From Flavobacterium sp. LC2016-23 (GTDB taxonomy: Bacteria > Bacteroidota > Bacteroidia > Flavobacteriales > Flavobacteriaceae): a DNA stretch of 64,000 bases. A program made the position numbers and the translations under genes. Positions 8,675-18,369 of this stretch are shown here, piece after piece. The stretch covers positions 1-64,000 of the forward strand of contig NZ_WKKE01000020.1 in assembly GCF_009674775.1 (NCBI RefSeq). The letters run 5' to 3'. The notes below the pieces were generated by a model, which did not search any database, was not told the origin of the DNA, and worked only from the letters and a program-made list of their open reading frames with translations. Each line of letters opens with the position of its first letter. The stretch's first letter is position 1.

Positions 8675-11600
8675 ATGAATAAATATCATGATATAGGCTT
8701 TCTATTGCCTAAAAAAATCATCAACCTTACTTTTATTTTATTTATGAGAGTATTCATTTTAGTTCTGTACTTAGGATTAACCAGTATCTACGCCAATGTT
8801 GCGAAAGCGCAAAATGAAATCTCTGTGAAAGTACAGGATGCTTCACTGCAGTCACTTTTTTCTACGATTCAGCAAAAAAGTGATTACGTATTTTTTTATA
8901 ATGATGATTTGATAACATCCACTAAAAGAATAAATGTAAATCAATATGGAACAGTCGAGCAAATACTTAAGATAGCTTTGGCTAATACTGGATTAACCTA
9001 CAGTATTATAGATAAACAGGTTGTTATAAGGAAAACTAAAAAAGTACAGCAAGAGCAATATGATTTGACCGGAGTTGTTACCGATAAAAACGGAAATCCG
9101 TTAATTGGAGTAAATGTTGTTTTGTTAAGCAATCAAAGCAACTGGGATATTACACGCGACAAAGGAGATTACAGGATAAGAGTTGCGGCCAATGATTCTA
9201 TTCGTTTTGACTATTTAGGTTATAAATCGAAAATTGTTGGGGTAAATAACCAAAAATTCATCAAAGTTATCTTAACTCAGGATGTAATGGAGTTGACAGG
9301 AGTAGCCGTAGTGGCTTCCAACGGCTATACTGATATTCCTAAAGAAAGAGTAACCGGGTCTTTTGAAGTTATGGGAGCCAAAGAACTTGCAGAGGTTCCT
9401 ACCGTAGATATTGCTTCAAGAATTGAAGGAAAAATGGCTGGAGTAAAAGTCGATCAGAGAACGGGTAGTATTTCAGTTAGAGGAACAAATAATTATAGTG
9501 GTACTGGCAGACCATTAATAGTTATTGACGGTTTTCCGCAGCCTGTAAGCGATTTTGGGTTTACCAAAATGGGGGTTTCGGGTGCATCAATTTTAAGTTA
9601 TGTTAATGTAGATGATATAGAGAGTATTACAGTTTTAAAAGATGCTGCTGCATCTTCTATCTGGGGATCCCGTGCTGCCGATGGAGTAATTGTGGTAACG
9701 ACTAAAAAAGGTAAAAAAGGAGAACCAACCATTAATTTTAGCACCACAACTACAATAGGGGATAAAATGGATTTAGGGAAATTGCGTGTCATGAATACAG
9801 CTCAATATATTGATTACGAAAAGGATCTTGTTAATGGTGGCTTTGTAGCAGATGATATTGGTAACTGGCAGGCAAAAAATCCTAGTACTGCTCAGGAAAT
9901 CATGTTTCAGCAAAAAAGAGGAACAATTTCTATGGCAGAAAGAGATCAGTTGTTAGATAAACTTGCACAAAATGACAACCTGAATCAAATTAGCAGATAC
10001 TTATTAAGAAATTCAGCAACAAGACAATATGATTTATCTGTTAGTGGCGGAAGTGATAAAAGTACCTATTATTTGTCTTTAGGATACAATAAAGATGAGG
10101 CAGCGATGAGAGGTAACGAATCTCAATCGTACAATGTGACTTTAAATAATTCGTTTCAGCTTAAAAGTTTTTTAAAATTAAATACAGGAATAAATTACGT
10201 TTCTTCAACTTACCAGGTCAATACGACTGTAAACGAAGCGTTATCAAACGTATCAAATTTTGCACTGCGTCCATATGATATGATTGCCGATGAAAACGGA
10301 AACGGAATTGATCGTTATATCATTTTCAGACCGGAAGTTGCCAAAGGATTTGAAGCCAAAGGATATTTACCGTGGACTTATAATTATCTTGATGAGCTGA
10401 ATTATTCGAATGTGATAACCAAAGGAGCCAACATACGATTGAATGCCAGTTTAACAGCGACAGTAAATAGCTGGCTAAATTTTGAAGCTTCAGGAATGTA
10501 TACTTCTATTGGGAACAAAACCAAATCTTTGAGTGAATTAGACAGCTATTTTGCAAGAAATATGATCAATGAAGCAACTTCTGTAAATACTGCCGGTAAA
10601 TTAGTTTACGGTGTACCTGTAGGATCTTATTTGTACAATACAAATGCTTCGAATGAATCGCAAAGCATGCGTTTTCAGATGAATATTAATAAGAATTTTA
10701 ATGAGGATAATGCCTTACACTTTTTAGCAGGTTCAGAAATCAGAGAGGAACGCAGAGAAGGATCAAGCCAAAGATATTACGGTTATAACATAGATACAAA
10801 TTCAGGGCAATCTATAAATCCAACAGTTTATTATACAACTATTTACGGCTGGCAGAATATTATCGGAACTTCTGATAACGGGATTAGTAAATATAGAGAT
10901 CGTTACTTATCCTATTATGGATTAGGTTCTTATGATTTTAGGAACAGATATCATGTGTCAGGAAGTGTTCGTTTTGATGATGCTAATATTCTTGGAGCTT
11001 CCAGAAGAGACAGAGTATTACCATTATGGTCTTTAGGCGGTAAGTGGGATATTAATAAAGAGTTTTTCTTAAAAGAAGTAAGCTGGTTAAGCAATTTATC
11101 TGCAAGAGTTACTTATGGTGCAGGAGGAAGTACTCCACCTGGTGGTTTTGGAAGCCAAAGTGCTTTAATTTCTGTAGGTTCTGTTGATTTTAATACACAA
11201 TTACCAACAGCTTCTATAACATTACCGGAAAATCCTCAGATTAAATGGGAAACAACAAAGACACTTAATTTTGGTTTGGATTATGCCGTTTTTAATAATC
11301 GCCTTCGCGGAAGTGCTGATTTGTATTATAAAAAATCTTACGATATCCTGACAAATCTGCCTTATAACCCAACATATGGCTGGTCGTATTTAACCTATAA
11401 CACAGGCACACTAAAAGGTCACGGGGTTGATTTAAATATTTCAGGACTTATTGTAAACGCAGGCTTCAAATGGAACAGTAGTGTAACTTTTGCATACAAT
11501 ACAAATGAAGTCACAGATTCCCGATTTAAAGCTACAACAACAAATCAATACTTATCAGGAGTAACAGTTGAGGGCAAACCAATAGGATATATGTATGCGT

Positions 11601-12235
11601 ACAATTGGGCAGGTTTAGATGCTAATGGCCAATCGACGATTTATAAAAAAGATGGTACGGTTGTAAATGCATCTCAGGGTATTTCGACGATTGATAAAGA
11701 CGATCTAAAATATATGGGAACCACGGTTGCACCTTATTTTGGCGGATTTATGAATAATTTCTCGTATAAGAATTTCATGGTTGGTGTTCAGATGACTTAT
11801 TATGCAGGCCACGTATTTAGAAATACTGTATTACAAAATTATCCATCCTATTCTGGAGTACAGTATGGTGCAGTAGCGAAAGACGAATTGGTTGCTGATC
11901 GCTGGAGAAAAGCCGGAGATGAAGCATTTACTAATGTTCCCGGCTTAGCCAATATTAGTTATAATAGTTTAAATCGTTATCAAATGGCAGACATCAATAT
12001 TTTACCAGCAGATAATATTCGTTTGCAGCAAATTTCGTTGGGATATAATGTTCCGTCAGAATGGTTGGCAAAGACTTTTATAAAGTCATTAAGTTTCAAT
12101 TTTGCAGCAAGAAATTTAGGGTTATTGTGGGTTAAGAATGACTTGGGGATTGATCCTCAGTATTTGTCAACCAATAACTACAATACACTTGCCCCTCAAC
12201 GTAATTATACTTTACAATTTAATTGCAGTTTTTAA
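8675..12235 (+). CDS. SusC/RagA TonB-dependent transporter with STN signalling domain
   Basis: This 1186-residue outer-membrane transporter has a long signal region (to about residue 46), then an STN (secretin/TonB short N-terminal) domain at about 47-115 that contacts FecR. A carboxypeptidase-D-like domain follows at about 128-210, then the plug at about 220-340 (RPLIVIDGFPQPV, IESITVLKDAAASSIWGSRAADGVIVVTTKKG is the TonB-receptor signature), then the barrel to the C-terminal phenylalanine. The STN domain and neighbouring sigma/FecR genes mark it as a transducer as well as a transporter. A SusD follows 18 bp later. Peptidase genes downstream suggest the cargo is oligopeptides, as for RagAB of Porphyromonas, not glycans; no glycoside hydrolase is present here. 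Confidence 0.93.
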   Translation: MNKYHDIGFLLPKKIINLTFILFMRVFILVLYLGLTSIYANVAKAQNEISVKVQDASLQSLFSTIQQKSDYVFFYNDDLITSTKRINVNQYGTVEQILKIALANTGLTYSIIDKQVVIRKTKKVQQEQYDLTGVVTDKNGNPLIGVNVVLLSNQSNWDITRDKGDYRIRVAANDSIRFDYLGYKSKIVGVNNQKFIKVILTQDVMELTGVAVVASNGYTDIPKERVTGSFEVMGAKELAEVPTVDIASRIEGKMAGVKVDQRTGSISVRGTNNYSGTGRPLIVIDGFPQPVSDFGFTKMGVSGASILSYVNVDDIESITVLKDAAASSIWGSRAADGVIVVTTKKGKKGEPTINFSTTTTIGDKMDLGKLRVMNTAQYIDYEKDLVNGGFVADDIGNWQAKNPSTAQEIMFQQKRGTISMAERDQLLDKLAQNDNLNQISRYLLRNSATRQYDLSVSGGSDKSTYYLSLGYNKDEAAMRGNESQSYNVTLNNSFQLKSFLKLNTGINYVSSTYQVNTTVNEALSNVSNFALRPYDMIADENGNGIDRYIIFRPEVAKGFEAKGYLPWTYNYLDELNYSNVITKGANIRLNASLTATVNSWLNFEASGMYTSIGNKTKSLSELDSYFARNMINEATSVNTAGKLVYGVPVGSYLYNTNASNESQSMRFQMNINKNFNEDNALHFLAGSEIREERREGSSQRYYGYNIDTNSGQSINPTVYYTTIYGWQNIIGTSDNGISKYRDRYLSYYGLGSYDFRNRYHVSGSVRFDDANILGASRRDRVLPLWSLGGKWDINKEFFLKEVSWLSNLSARVTYGAGGSTPPGGFGSQSALISVGSVDFNTQLPTASITLPENPQIKWETTKTLNFGLDYAVFNNRLRGSADLYYKKSYDILTNLPYNPTYGWSYLTYNTGTLKGHGVDLNISGLIVNAGFKWNSSVTFAYNTNEVTDSRFKATTTNQYLSGVTVEGKPIGYMYAYNWAGLDANGQSTIYKKDGTVVNASQGISTIDKDDLKYMGTTVAPYFGGFMNNFSYKNFMVGVQMTYYAGHVFRNTVLQNYPSYSGVQYGAVAKDELVADRWRKAGDEAFTNVPGLANISYNSLNRYQMADINILPADNIRLQQISLGYNVPSEWLAKTFIKSLSFNFAARNLGLLWVKNDLGIDPQYLSTNNYNTLAPQRNYTLQFNCSF

Positions 12236-12253
12236 TTTTAAAAAACAGACTTT

Positions 12254-13609
12254 ATGAAATTACTAAAATTCACCTTATATATATTCCTTCCAATACTTTT
12301 ATTAAACTCTTGCAGAGATTATGTTGAAGTAGAGCAGGTTGGAAACAACAGAGTTTTAAAATACACCTCAGATTACAGAGGTTTGGCTAATAATTATACC
12401 GAAATGACATCTTCTGGAGGTATTCACCTGTTAGCCAGTGCAGATGTAGAATTTCCGACAACCTATCAAACAGGTGTTTCGACCATTTGGAGTAACAGTT
12501 ATACCTGGCAGGAAAAAATATACGATCCTTCTCAGGGAGATTCAGATTGGATCGGTCTGTACAAAGCCATTTATTACAGCAACGTTATCATCGATGGTGT
12601 AATGAGCAGCCAAGGTGGAACAGATGCCGAAAAAAAAGAAATTTATGCCGAAGCTTTTGTACACAGAGCGTTTGCATATTTACAATTGGTAAATGTTTAC
12701 GGTCCGCAATTTAATCCGGCTTCTGCCAATTCAGAAAAAGCAGTTCCGTTATTATTAAAACCGGATTTATTTTCTTCTTTAGAAAGAAGTACAGTGGGAC
12801 AAGTTTACGATCAGATTATTTCTGATTTGCAAAGTGCCTTAGCCAATGATATTCAGGATACGCCTCAATTTAATGTTTTACCTTCAAAAAGAGCGGTTTA
12901 TGCATTATTTGCCCGAACGTATCTTTATATGGGATCGTATCAGTTAAGTCTGGATAATGCTCAAAAAGCACTTGAAATGCAAAGCGGTTTAATCAATTTA
13001 AATACATTTGCTTCCGGATTTAGCTACCCGGTTTTAATCCAAAATCCTGAGATTATATTTTCTAAAACAGCATTGCTTGCGTACAGAGGCGCTCCGCTAT
13101 CAAATGATTTATTAAATAGTTTTGAAAGCAATGATCTGCGTTACAATTATTACACCATAGCAGGAACAAATTTTTTTCCAAGCTACACAGGCAGAGGTTT
13201 TGGTATTGCAAATTATAGTCCGACTACCGGAATCAATATTGGAGTTTCGGTTCCTGAAATGTATTTAATCTCTGCAGAGTGTTACGCCAGATTAGGACAG
13301 CCGCAAAAAGCAGTAGATAACCTGAATATTTTAAGAGCAAAACGTTATAAAACAGCTACCACGTACCAGGTAGCGGCCACTACAAATTTAGAAGCGTTGA
13401 ATCTGGCATTGACAGAAAGGCAAAAAGAACTAATAGGAAGAGGATTCCGTTGGTTCGATCAGCGAAGATTAAATCTGGATCCTGCTTTTAGAAAGACATA
13501 CACCAGAGTTTTTAAACAAAATACCTATACGCTAGAGCCTGACGGTGCCGGATATGTATTCCCAATCAATCAAAATTATATCGATTTAAGCCCGGAACTG
13601 GGTAAATAA
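12254..13609 (+). CDS. SusD/RagB-family substrate-binding lipoprotein
   Basis: This 451-residue protein begins with a lipoprotein signal (LLLNSC, Cys20) and has the helical SusD fold. It shows TPR-like stretches (HRAFAYLQLVNVYGPQF, SKRAVYALFARTYLYMGSY) and the conserved C-terminal ERQKELIGRGFRWFDQRRLN. It is the surface lid that binds substrate for the SusC encoded 18 bp upstream. At 451 residues it is smaller than many SusD proteins, closer to RagB-like peptide binders. The next gene starts 11 bp after its stop, so all are one transcript. Confidence 0.92.
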   Translation: MKLLKFTLYIFLPILLLNSCRDYVEVEQVGNNRVLKYTSDYRGLANNYTEMTSSGGIHLLASADVEFPTTYQTGVSTIWSNSYTWQEKIYDPSQGDSDWIGLYKAIYYSNVIIDGVMSSQGGTDAEKKEIYAEAFVHRAFAYLQLVNVYGPQFNPASANSEKAVPLLLKPDLFSSLERSTVGQVYDQIISDLQSALANDIQDTPQFNVLPSKRAVYALFARTYLYMGSYQLSLDNAQKALEMQSGLINLNTFASGFSYPVLIQNPEIIFSKTALLAYRGAPLSNDLLNSFESNDLRYNYYTIAGTNFFPSYTGRGFGIANYSPTTGINIGVSVPEMYLISAECYARLGQPQKAVDNLNILRAKRYKTATTYQVAATTNLEALNLALTERQKELIGRGFRWFDQRRLNLDPAFRKTYTRVFKQNTYTLEPDGAGYVFPINQNYIDLSPELGK

Positions 13610-13620
13610 AAAAAACTACA

Positions 13621-15600
13621 ATGTTAAAGAAAATAGTAAATATCAAATTATTGGTATTGGTTCTGTGCGTCAGTATATTACAAGTTAAAGCGCAGCAGTC
13701 AAAGTCAAGATTAAGCGGTATGGTAGACGTTCCTCTTGCAGGATCAACTTTAAGTATGAGCTATGATGCAAAAGGCGGACCGCTGGAAAGCATCAGAGAA
13801 ATCAACGGTTATGCCTATGTTTTTAACGATTACAGATGGGAAATCGAAGATCTTAAAATGAAGAAAAACGGTGCTGTATGGAATGTAGAATACACTGTTC
13901 CTAAAAATTGCGGTTTTATGGCTTTCAGATTTTATGGAAATACAGATAATGGTTTAGTTACAGATTCCGGACAGGACACCGGCTATCTTCTGGTTGTTTT
14001 TAAAGAGCCAAAAGTAAAAATGCCGGGAGCAGATTTGGCCTGGGCAACTTTTAGAAACAAAGATTTCAACAGTCAGTTTAACGGTTATTTTAAAGATTTT
14101 ACAATAAACGGAGACGCTTCAGAATATTGGTTAAAAAAAGAAGTTGCAGATCATGGTGAAAATTTTCCGAAATTTATTGATACTTATATCAAGATTTTAA
14201 AAGTTCAGAAACCTGAAAAATTTGATGAATTAGCACACCGCTTTTTGGGAGATTTTACAAAGAAAATAAACGGTCAGCCTGAAGAGGTTTTTCTAAAAGT
14301 TTACAATTTATATTTATTCGATCTTAAAGATAAACCAAAAGCAGATTCTCTTGAAACGGTAATTCAAAAACAATTTCCAAAAGGAGCTTTAATGCGTTTT
14401 AAAGCGTTTCAGAAAATTATGCCAATTGCAGATGCTCCGGAGAAAAACAAAGTTATAACTCAGTTTTTAGCTGATTTTCCATACACTTCCGATGTACCGG
14501 ATTCGCAAAAGTATTTCTATGATAACCTTGTAAAAACGCAATTTGGATATTATTTTGAGACCAAAGATTATAACAGTGTTTTAGCTTTAATTCCAACCAT
14601 GAATTTTGCTAACCTGAATGATGCGTACCATCAGAATATTTCAAAAGCTTTGTATTTAAAGGCAGTTGATCCGGCAACAATAGAAACCATGGCGGTGCCA
14701 ATGATTAAACAGATGCAGCAAAAAGTAAACGACTTGTCATACATGCAAGGGATTTACTGGTCATCAAATCAGGCAAATGAAAATGCTAAGGACAGGCTTA
14801 ACGATCAATTAGTGATTCAGATTCGCATGTACGATATGTTGAAAAAGTACAAAGAAGTTTTAGAGACTTTTGAATTACTGCCTTTTCAAAAATGTTATGA
14901 AAAAGCAAGTGTGAATGATATTCACGTAAGAGCACTTGAAGCTTTAAACAAGCCCGTTATTGAAGTATTAAAAAATGCAGCAAGAACTAATACATTATCT
15001 GAAGGATTAACTGGTAAAATAAAAGAAGCTTACTTAAAAGAAGGAAAAAAAGAAAGTGATTTTCCGGCTTATCTGGAAGAGTTGAAAAAGCAAAACAATC
15101 CCGAAGGCAAAATTGCTTTGATGGATCCGGTTTCTGCTCCTGCGATTAAAGTACAGACAGCAGACGGAAAGGCTAAGCAACTGCTGTTAGATAGTGGGAA
15201 AATTATCGTAATTGACTTTTGGGCCACCTGGTGCGGGCCTTGTAAACAGGCATTTCCTGCCATGCAGCAATTGGTTAACAACTTTAAGGAAGACAAGCAG
15301 GTTGAGTTTTGTTTTATAAGTACACAGGAAACAAGGGAAACCTACAAAAAAGACGCTTTGGCTTATTTAAAAGGAAAAGGATTAAAGCTTGATACTTATT
15401 TTGACTTAGTTAAAAAAAGCGGCGGAACGAACAATGAATCGTTTTCTAAATATGCAGCCATTTTTAAATCAAGCGGAATTCCGAGAAAAGTGGTAATCAA
15501 AAACGGCCAGATTCGATTTACATCTGAAGGATATTCCGGAAATCCGGGGCAGCTTACAGACGAACTTACGGATGTCATTAACCTTTTGAAGAAAGAATAA
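13621..15600 (+). CDS. TlpA-like thioredoxin-fold protein with long N-terminal region
   Basis: This secreted 659-residue protein has a signal peptide of about 25 residues, a long N-terminal region of unknown function with helical repeat character (about 30-500), and a C-terminal TlpA/AhpC-type thioredoxin domain (about 510-659). Its active site is WCGPC, Cys538 and Cys541. Proteins of this design are frequent in Bacteroidota SusCD operons with peptidases. The thioredoxin domain probably reduces or isomerises disulfides in the periplasm, perhaps to open cystine-bridged peptides before proteolysis. That role is inferred from the two peptidases that follow at 24-bp and about 150-bp spacing. Confidence 0.85.
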   Translation: MLKKIVNIKLLVLVLCVSILQVKAQQSKSRLSGMVDVPLAGSTLSMSYDAKGGPLESIREINGYAYVFNDYRWEIEDLKMKKNGAVWNVEYTVPKNCGFMAFRFYGNTDNGLVTDSGQDTGYLLVVFKEPKVKMPGADLAWATFRNKDFNSQFNGYFKDFTINGDASEYWLKKEVADHGENFPKFIDTYIKILKVQKPEKFDELAHRFLGDFTKKINGQPEEVFLKVYNLYLFDLKDKPKADSLETVIQKQFPKGALMRFKAFQKIMPIADAPEKNKVITQFLADFPYTSDVPDSQKYFYDNLVKTQFGYYFETKDYNSVLALIPTMNFANLNDAYHQNISKALYLKAVDPATIETMAVPMIKQMQQKVNDLSYMQGIYWSSNQANENAKDRLNDQLVIQIRMYDMLKKYKEVLETFELLPFQKCYEKASVNDIHVRALEALNKPVIEVLKNAARTNTLSEGLTGKIKEAYLKEGKKESDFPAYLEELKKQNNPEGKIALMDPVSAPAIKVQTADGKAKQLLLDSGKIIVIDFWATWCGPCKQAFPAMQQLVNNFKEDKQVEFCFISTQETRETYKKDALAYLKGKGLKLDTYFDLVKKSGGTNNESFSKYAAIFKSSGIPRKVVIKNGQIRFTSEGYSGNPGQLTDELTDVINLLKKE

Positions 15601-15623
15601 ATTTCCTTTGAAAATCCAACAAT

Positions 15624-18218
15624 ATGAAAAAAATAGTTGCACTGTTTACACTCGCGCTGAGTGTACATAGTTTATCTGCACAGAAAAAAACGGTTGACCA
15701 GTCGGCATACGACCAATGGAAAAGAATTGACAGTAAATCTTTATCCTATAATGGCAAATGGATGTCGTACAGCACTGCTTTTCAGGATGAACAAAAGGAA
15801 AGCCCAAAACAAATTATTATTCAGGAAACTCCAAAAGGAAAACATTTGGTATTGAATAATGTAAGCGATTTAAAATTTATCGGGACAAAAGACTGGATTC
15901 AGTACCATGCAAACGATAGTACGTTTTTACAAAACCTAAAATCAGGTGTAAAGAAACTGTGGAAGAGCAAACACTATACAAATGCTCTTGAAGGAACAGA
16001 TATTTTATACTTTACGCGGCCTGAAGCAGTAAAGGGAGACTCTTTTCTGCAGCGTTTAGTTTATTACAACTTAGAGAGTAACGACAGTTTATCTCTAAAT
16101 AATATGAAGACGTACCGCTTTTTAAAAAATAAATCGATTGTATATGTTCAGATAGAAAAAGACAAAATATTTTTAAAACATGGAATTCCAGGCGGAAAAC
16201 AAGAAACGGTTTACAGCGGAAAAGCTTCTGATTTTGGCGATTTTCAATTAAATGCTAACGAAGACGGCGGTACTTTTTCATTGAAAGGCACTAACAGCAA
16301 CGATTATAATAAGGTTTTTTATTTTAATCTGAAGACCAATTCTGTGAAAGAGTTATTCAATTACGATGATATTATCTTAAACGATCCCGGATTTTCTATT
16401 TCAAAAACGGCATACGGATTAAATGAAAAAAGCAATTTTATTCTGTTGCAGGTTAATTCAGATAAGCGTACTGAAAACACACAGATCTCAAAATCCGGCA
16501 TTGAAATCTGGAAATCTGCCCAAGGCACAATGGAGCGCCGACAAGAGCTGCTGCGTAATTCAAAAATACTGCCAAGCGAGCAGAAATACCTGTATGATAT
16601 TCAAAATAAAAAATGTATCAAAGTAGCATCAACAGGTGAATTTGATCAGTTGCTGATACCGGAGTCGGGCAATTTTAACGGGATTTTTGCTATCGACAAA
16701 AAACCTTATGCGGTTGAAGTAGACTGGACATTCAATGAACGTAATGATCTGTTTTGGATTGACGCTGCAACTGGTAAATCAACTAAAGTATTGTCTGGAA
16801 TTACGGGAGCACCATCCTGGAATCCGCAGGGAACTTTTGCGGTTCTGTATGATACTGCACAAAAGGCATGGACCGTTTTTGACCCTGCTGCGCTACAGTT
16901 TAAAAATAGTAGTTCACAAATTCCATTTCCCGTTTCTGATGATAATGTAGATATGCAGTCTGCTAATACTGCTTACGGAATTGCGGGCTGGCTAAACAAA
17001 GGAAATACGTTGGTAGTATACGATCAGTTTGATATGTGGGCCATAGATCTTTTGCAGCAAAAAGCACCTTATTGCATCACTCAGGGCTACGGAAGAAAAA
17101 ACAAAGTGGAGCTGCGTTATAGCGAAAGTGGTTTTATAGGCGATTTAGACCAGAAAAAATCAATCTATTTAATAGGATTTGATACCACACATAAATCTAA
17201 AGGAGTGTACAAATTTGCCAATAATACGATTACAAAAGTATTTGCAAATCCTGAATACAATGTGAGTATTGAAGCCGTTTCCGGAGATAATTCAAGTGTA
17301 TTATTTTCTAAAGAAAGCTATACTGTTTTTCCGGATTTATGGTGGGGAACAGCAAGTTTTGGAGCACAGCAAAAAATTACGGATATCAATCCACAGCAAA
17401 AAGAATATGCATGGGGAACATCAAAATTGGTGACATGGACGAACTTTGAAGGAAAAGAAAATCAAGGCAATCTCTATCTTCCCGACAATTATGACCCTAA
17501 AAAAACATATCCGGTAATTGTGCATTTTTATGAAAAGCATACTGAAGAACTTAACGTCTGCCAATTACCGGAATTGAGTACTGCAAACATCAATATTCCG
17601 AGTTATGTGAGCAGAGGTTATATCGTGTTCCAGCCGGATGTACATTACAAATACGGTGCTCCGGGAAACAGCGTTTACAATGATGTGATAAGTGGCGTTG
17701 AATATTTAATTGCTAACGGTATTACTGAAAAAGGGAAAATCGGGATTCAGGGACATAGTTTTGGAGGGTACGAAACTTCATTTCTGATCACAAAAACAGC
17801 TATTTTCACTTGTGCGATTGTAGGTTCCGGAGTAAGTAATTTTACGTCTAATTATCCTGTAATGAGATCAAACGGTTTGTCGACCATGTTTAAATATGAA
17901 GCAGACCAGTATCGTATGGGAAGTTCTTTGTATGATAATATCGATGGCTACATTAAAAATTCACCACTGTTCTCAGCGAAGAATATTAAAACGCCGGTAC
18001 TTATTTTCCACAATGATAATGATCGTGCGGTACCTTATCAGGAAGGGCAGTCTCTATTTTTTGCCCTTCGACGTTTAGGAAAACCCGGCTGGCTGGTAAA
18101 TTATAAAAAAGAAGGCCATACTTTAGATGACACCATAAATAAGAAAGACTGGACAAACAAAATGCAGCAGTATTTTGATTATTACTTAAAAGGTGCAGAA
18201 CGCCCTGACTGGATGTAA
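15624..18218 (+). CDS. Secreted prolyl oligopeptidase-family (S9) serine peptidase
   Basis: This 864-residue protein has a signal peptide (cleavage near SLSAQK). An N-terminal beta-propeller-like region (about 30-600) gates the active site, and a C-terminal alpha/beta hydrolase domain carries Ser712 in GHSFGGYE, Asp800 in HNDNDRAVP and His832 in KKEGHTLDD. The family cleaves short peptides, not intact proteins, because the propeller restricts access. It lies in the sigma/FecR/SusCD operon between the TlpA-like and M16 genes. This fits periplasmic breakdown of peptides imported by the SusCD pair. The exact bond preference (dipeptidyl, acylaminoacyl or oligopeptidase) is not readable. Confidence 0.9.
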   Translation: MKKIVALFTLALSVHSLSAQKKTVDQSAYDQWKRIDSKSLSYNGKWMSYSTAFQDEQKESPKQIIIQETPKGKHLVLNNVSDLKFIGTKDWIQYHANDSTFLQNLKSGVKKLWKSKHYTNALEGTDILYFTRPEAVKGDSFLQRLVYYNLESNDSLSLNNMKTYRFLKNKSIVYVQIEKDKIFLKHGIPGGKQETVYSGKASDFGDFQLNANEDGGTFSLKGTNSNDYNKVFYFNLKTNSVKELFNYDDIILNDPGFSISKTAYGLNEKSNFILLQVNSDKRTENTQISKSGIEIWKSAQGTMERRQELLRNSKILPSEQKYLYDIQNKKCIKVASTGEFDQLLIPESGNFNGIFAIDKKPYAVEVDWTFNERNDLFWIDAATGKSTKVLSGITGAPSWNPQGTFAVLYDTAQKAWTVFDPAALQFKNSSSQIPFPVSDDNVDMQSANTAYGIAGWLNKGNTLVVYDQFDMWAIDLLQQKAPYCITQGYGRKNKVELRYSESGFIGDLDQKKSIYLIGFDTTHKSKGVYKFANNTITKVFANPEYNVSIEAVSGDNSSVLFSKESYTVFPDLWWGTASFGAQQKITDINPQQKEYAWGTSKLVTWTNFEGKENQGNLYLPDNYDPKKTYPVIVHFYEKHTEELNVCQLPELSTANINIPSYVSRGYIVFQPDVHYKYGAPGNSVYNDVISGVEYLIANGITEKGKIGIQGHSFGGYETSFLITKTAIFTCAIVGSGVSNFTSNYPVMRSNGLSTMFKYEADQYRMGSSLYDNIDGYIKNSPLFSAKNIKTPVLIFHNDNDRAVPYQEGQSLFFALRRLGKPGWLVNYKKEGHTLDDTINKKDWTNKMQQYFDYYLKGAERPDWM

Positions 18219-18369
18219 TACGAGTCAGTAAATTTATACACCCCATACTGTTTTTTGAAGGTTTCTTATGAGACCTTCAAATCGACAGTAGCAGCGGTAT
18301 GTTTCATTTTCAAAAATTTAGTAAAAAAAGCAAAGCAAAAGCAATCAAAAAAACGTAACGGGCAACGGA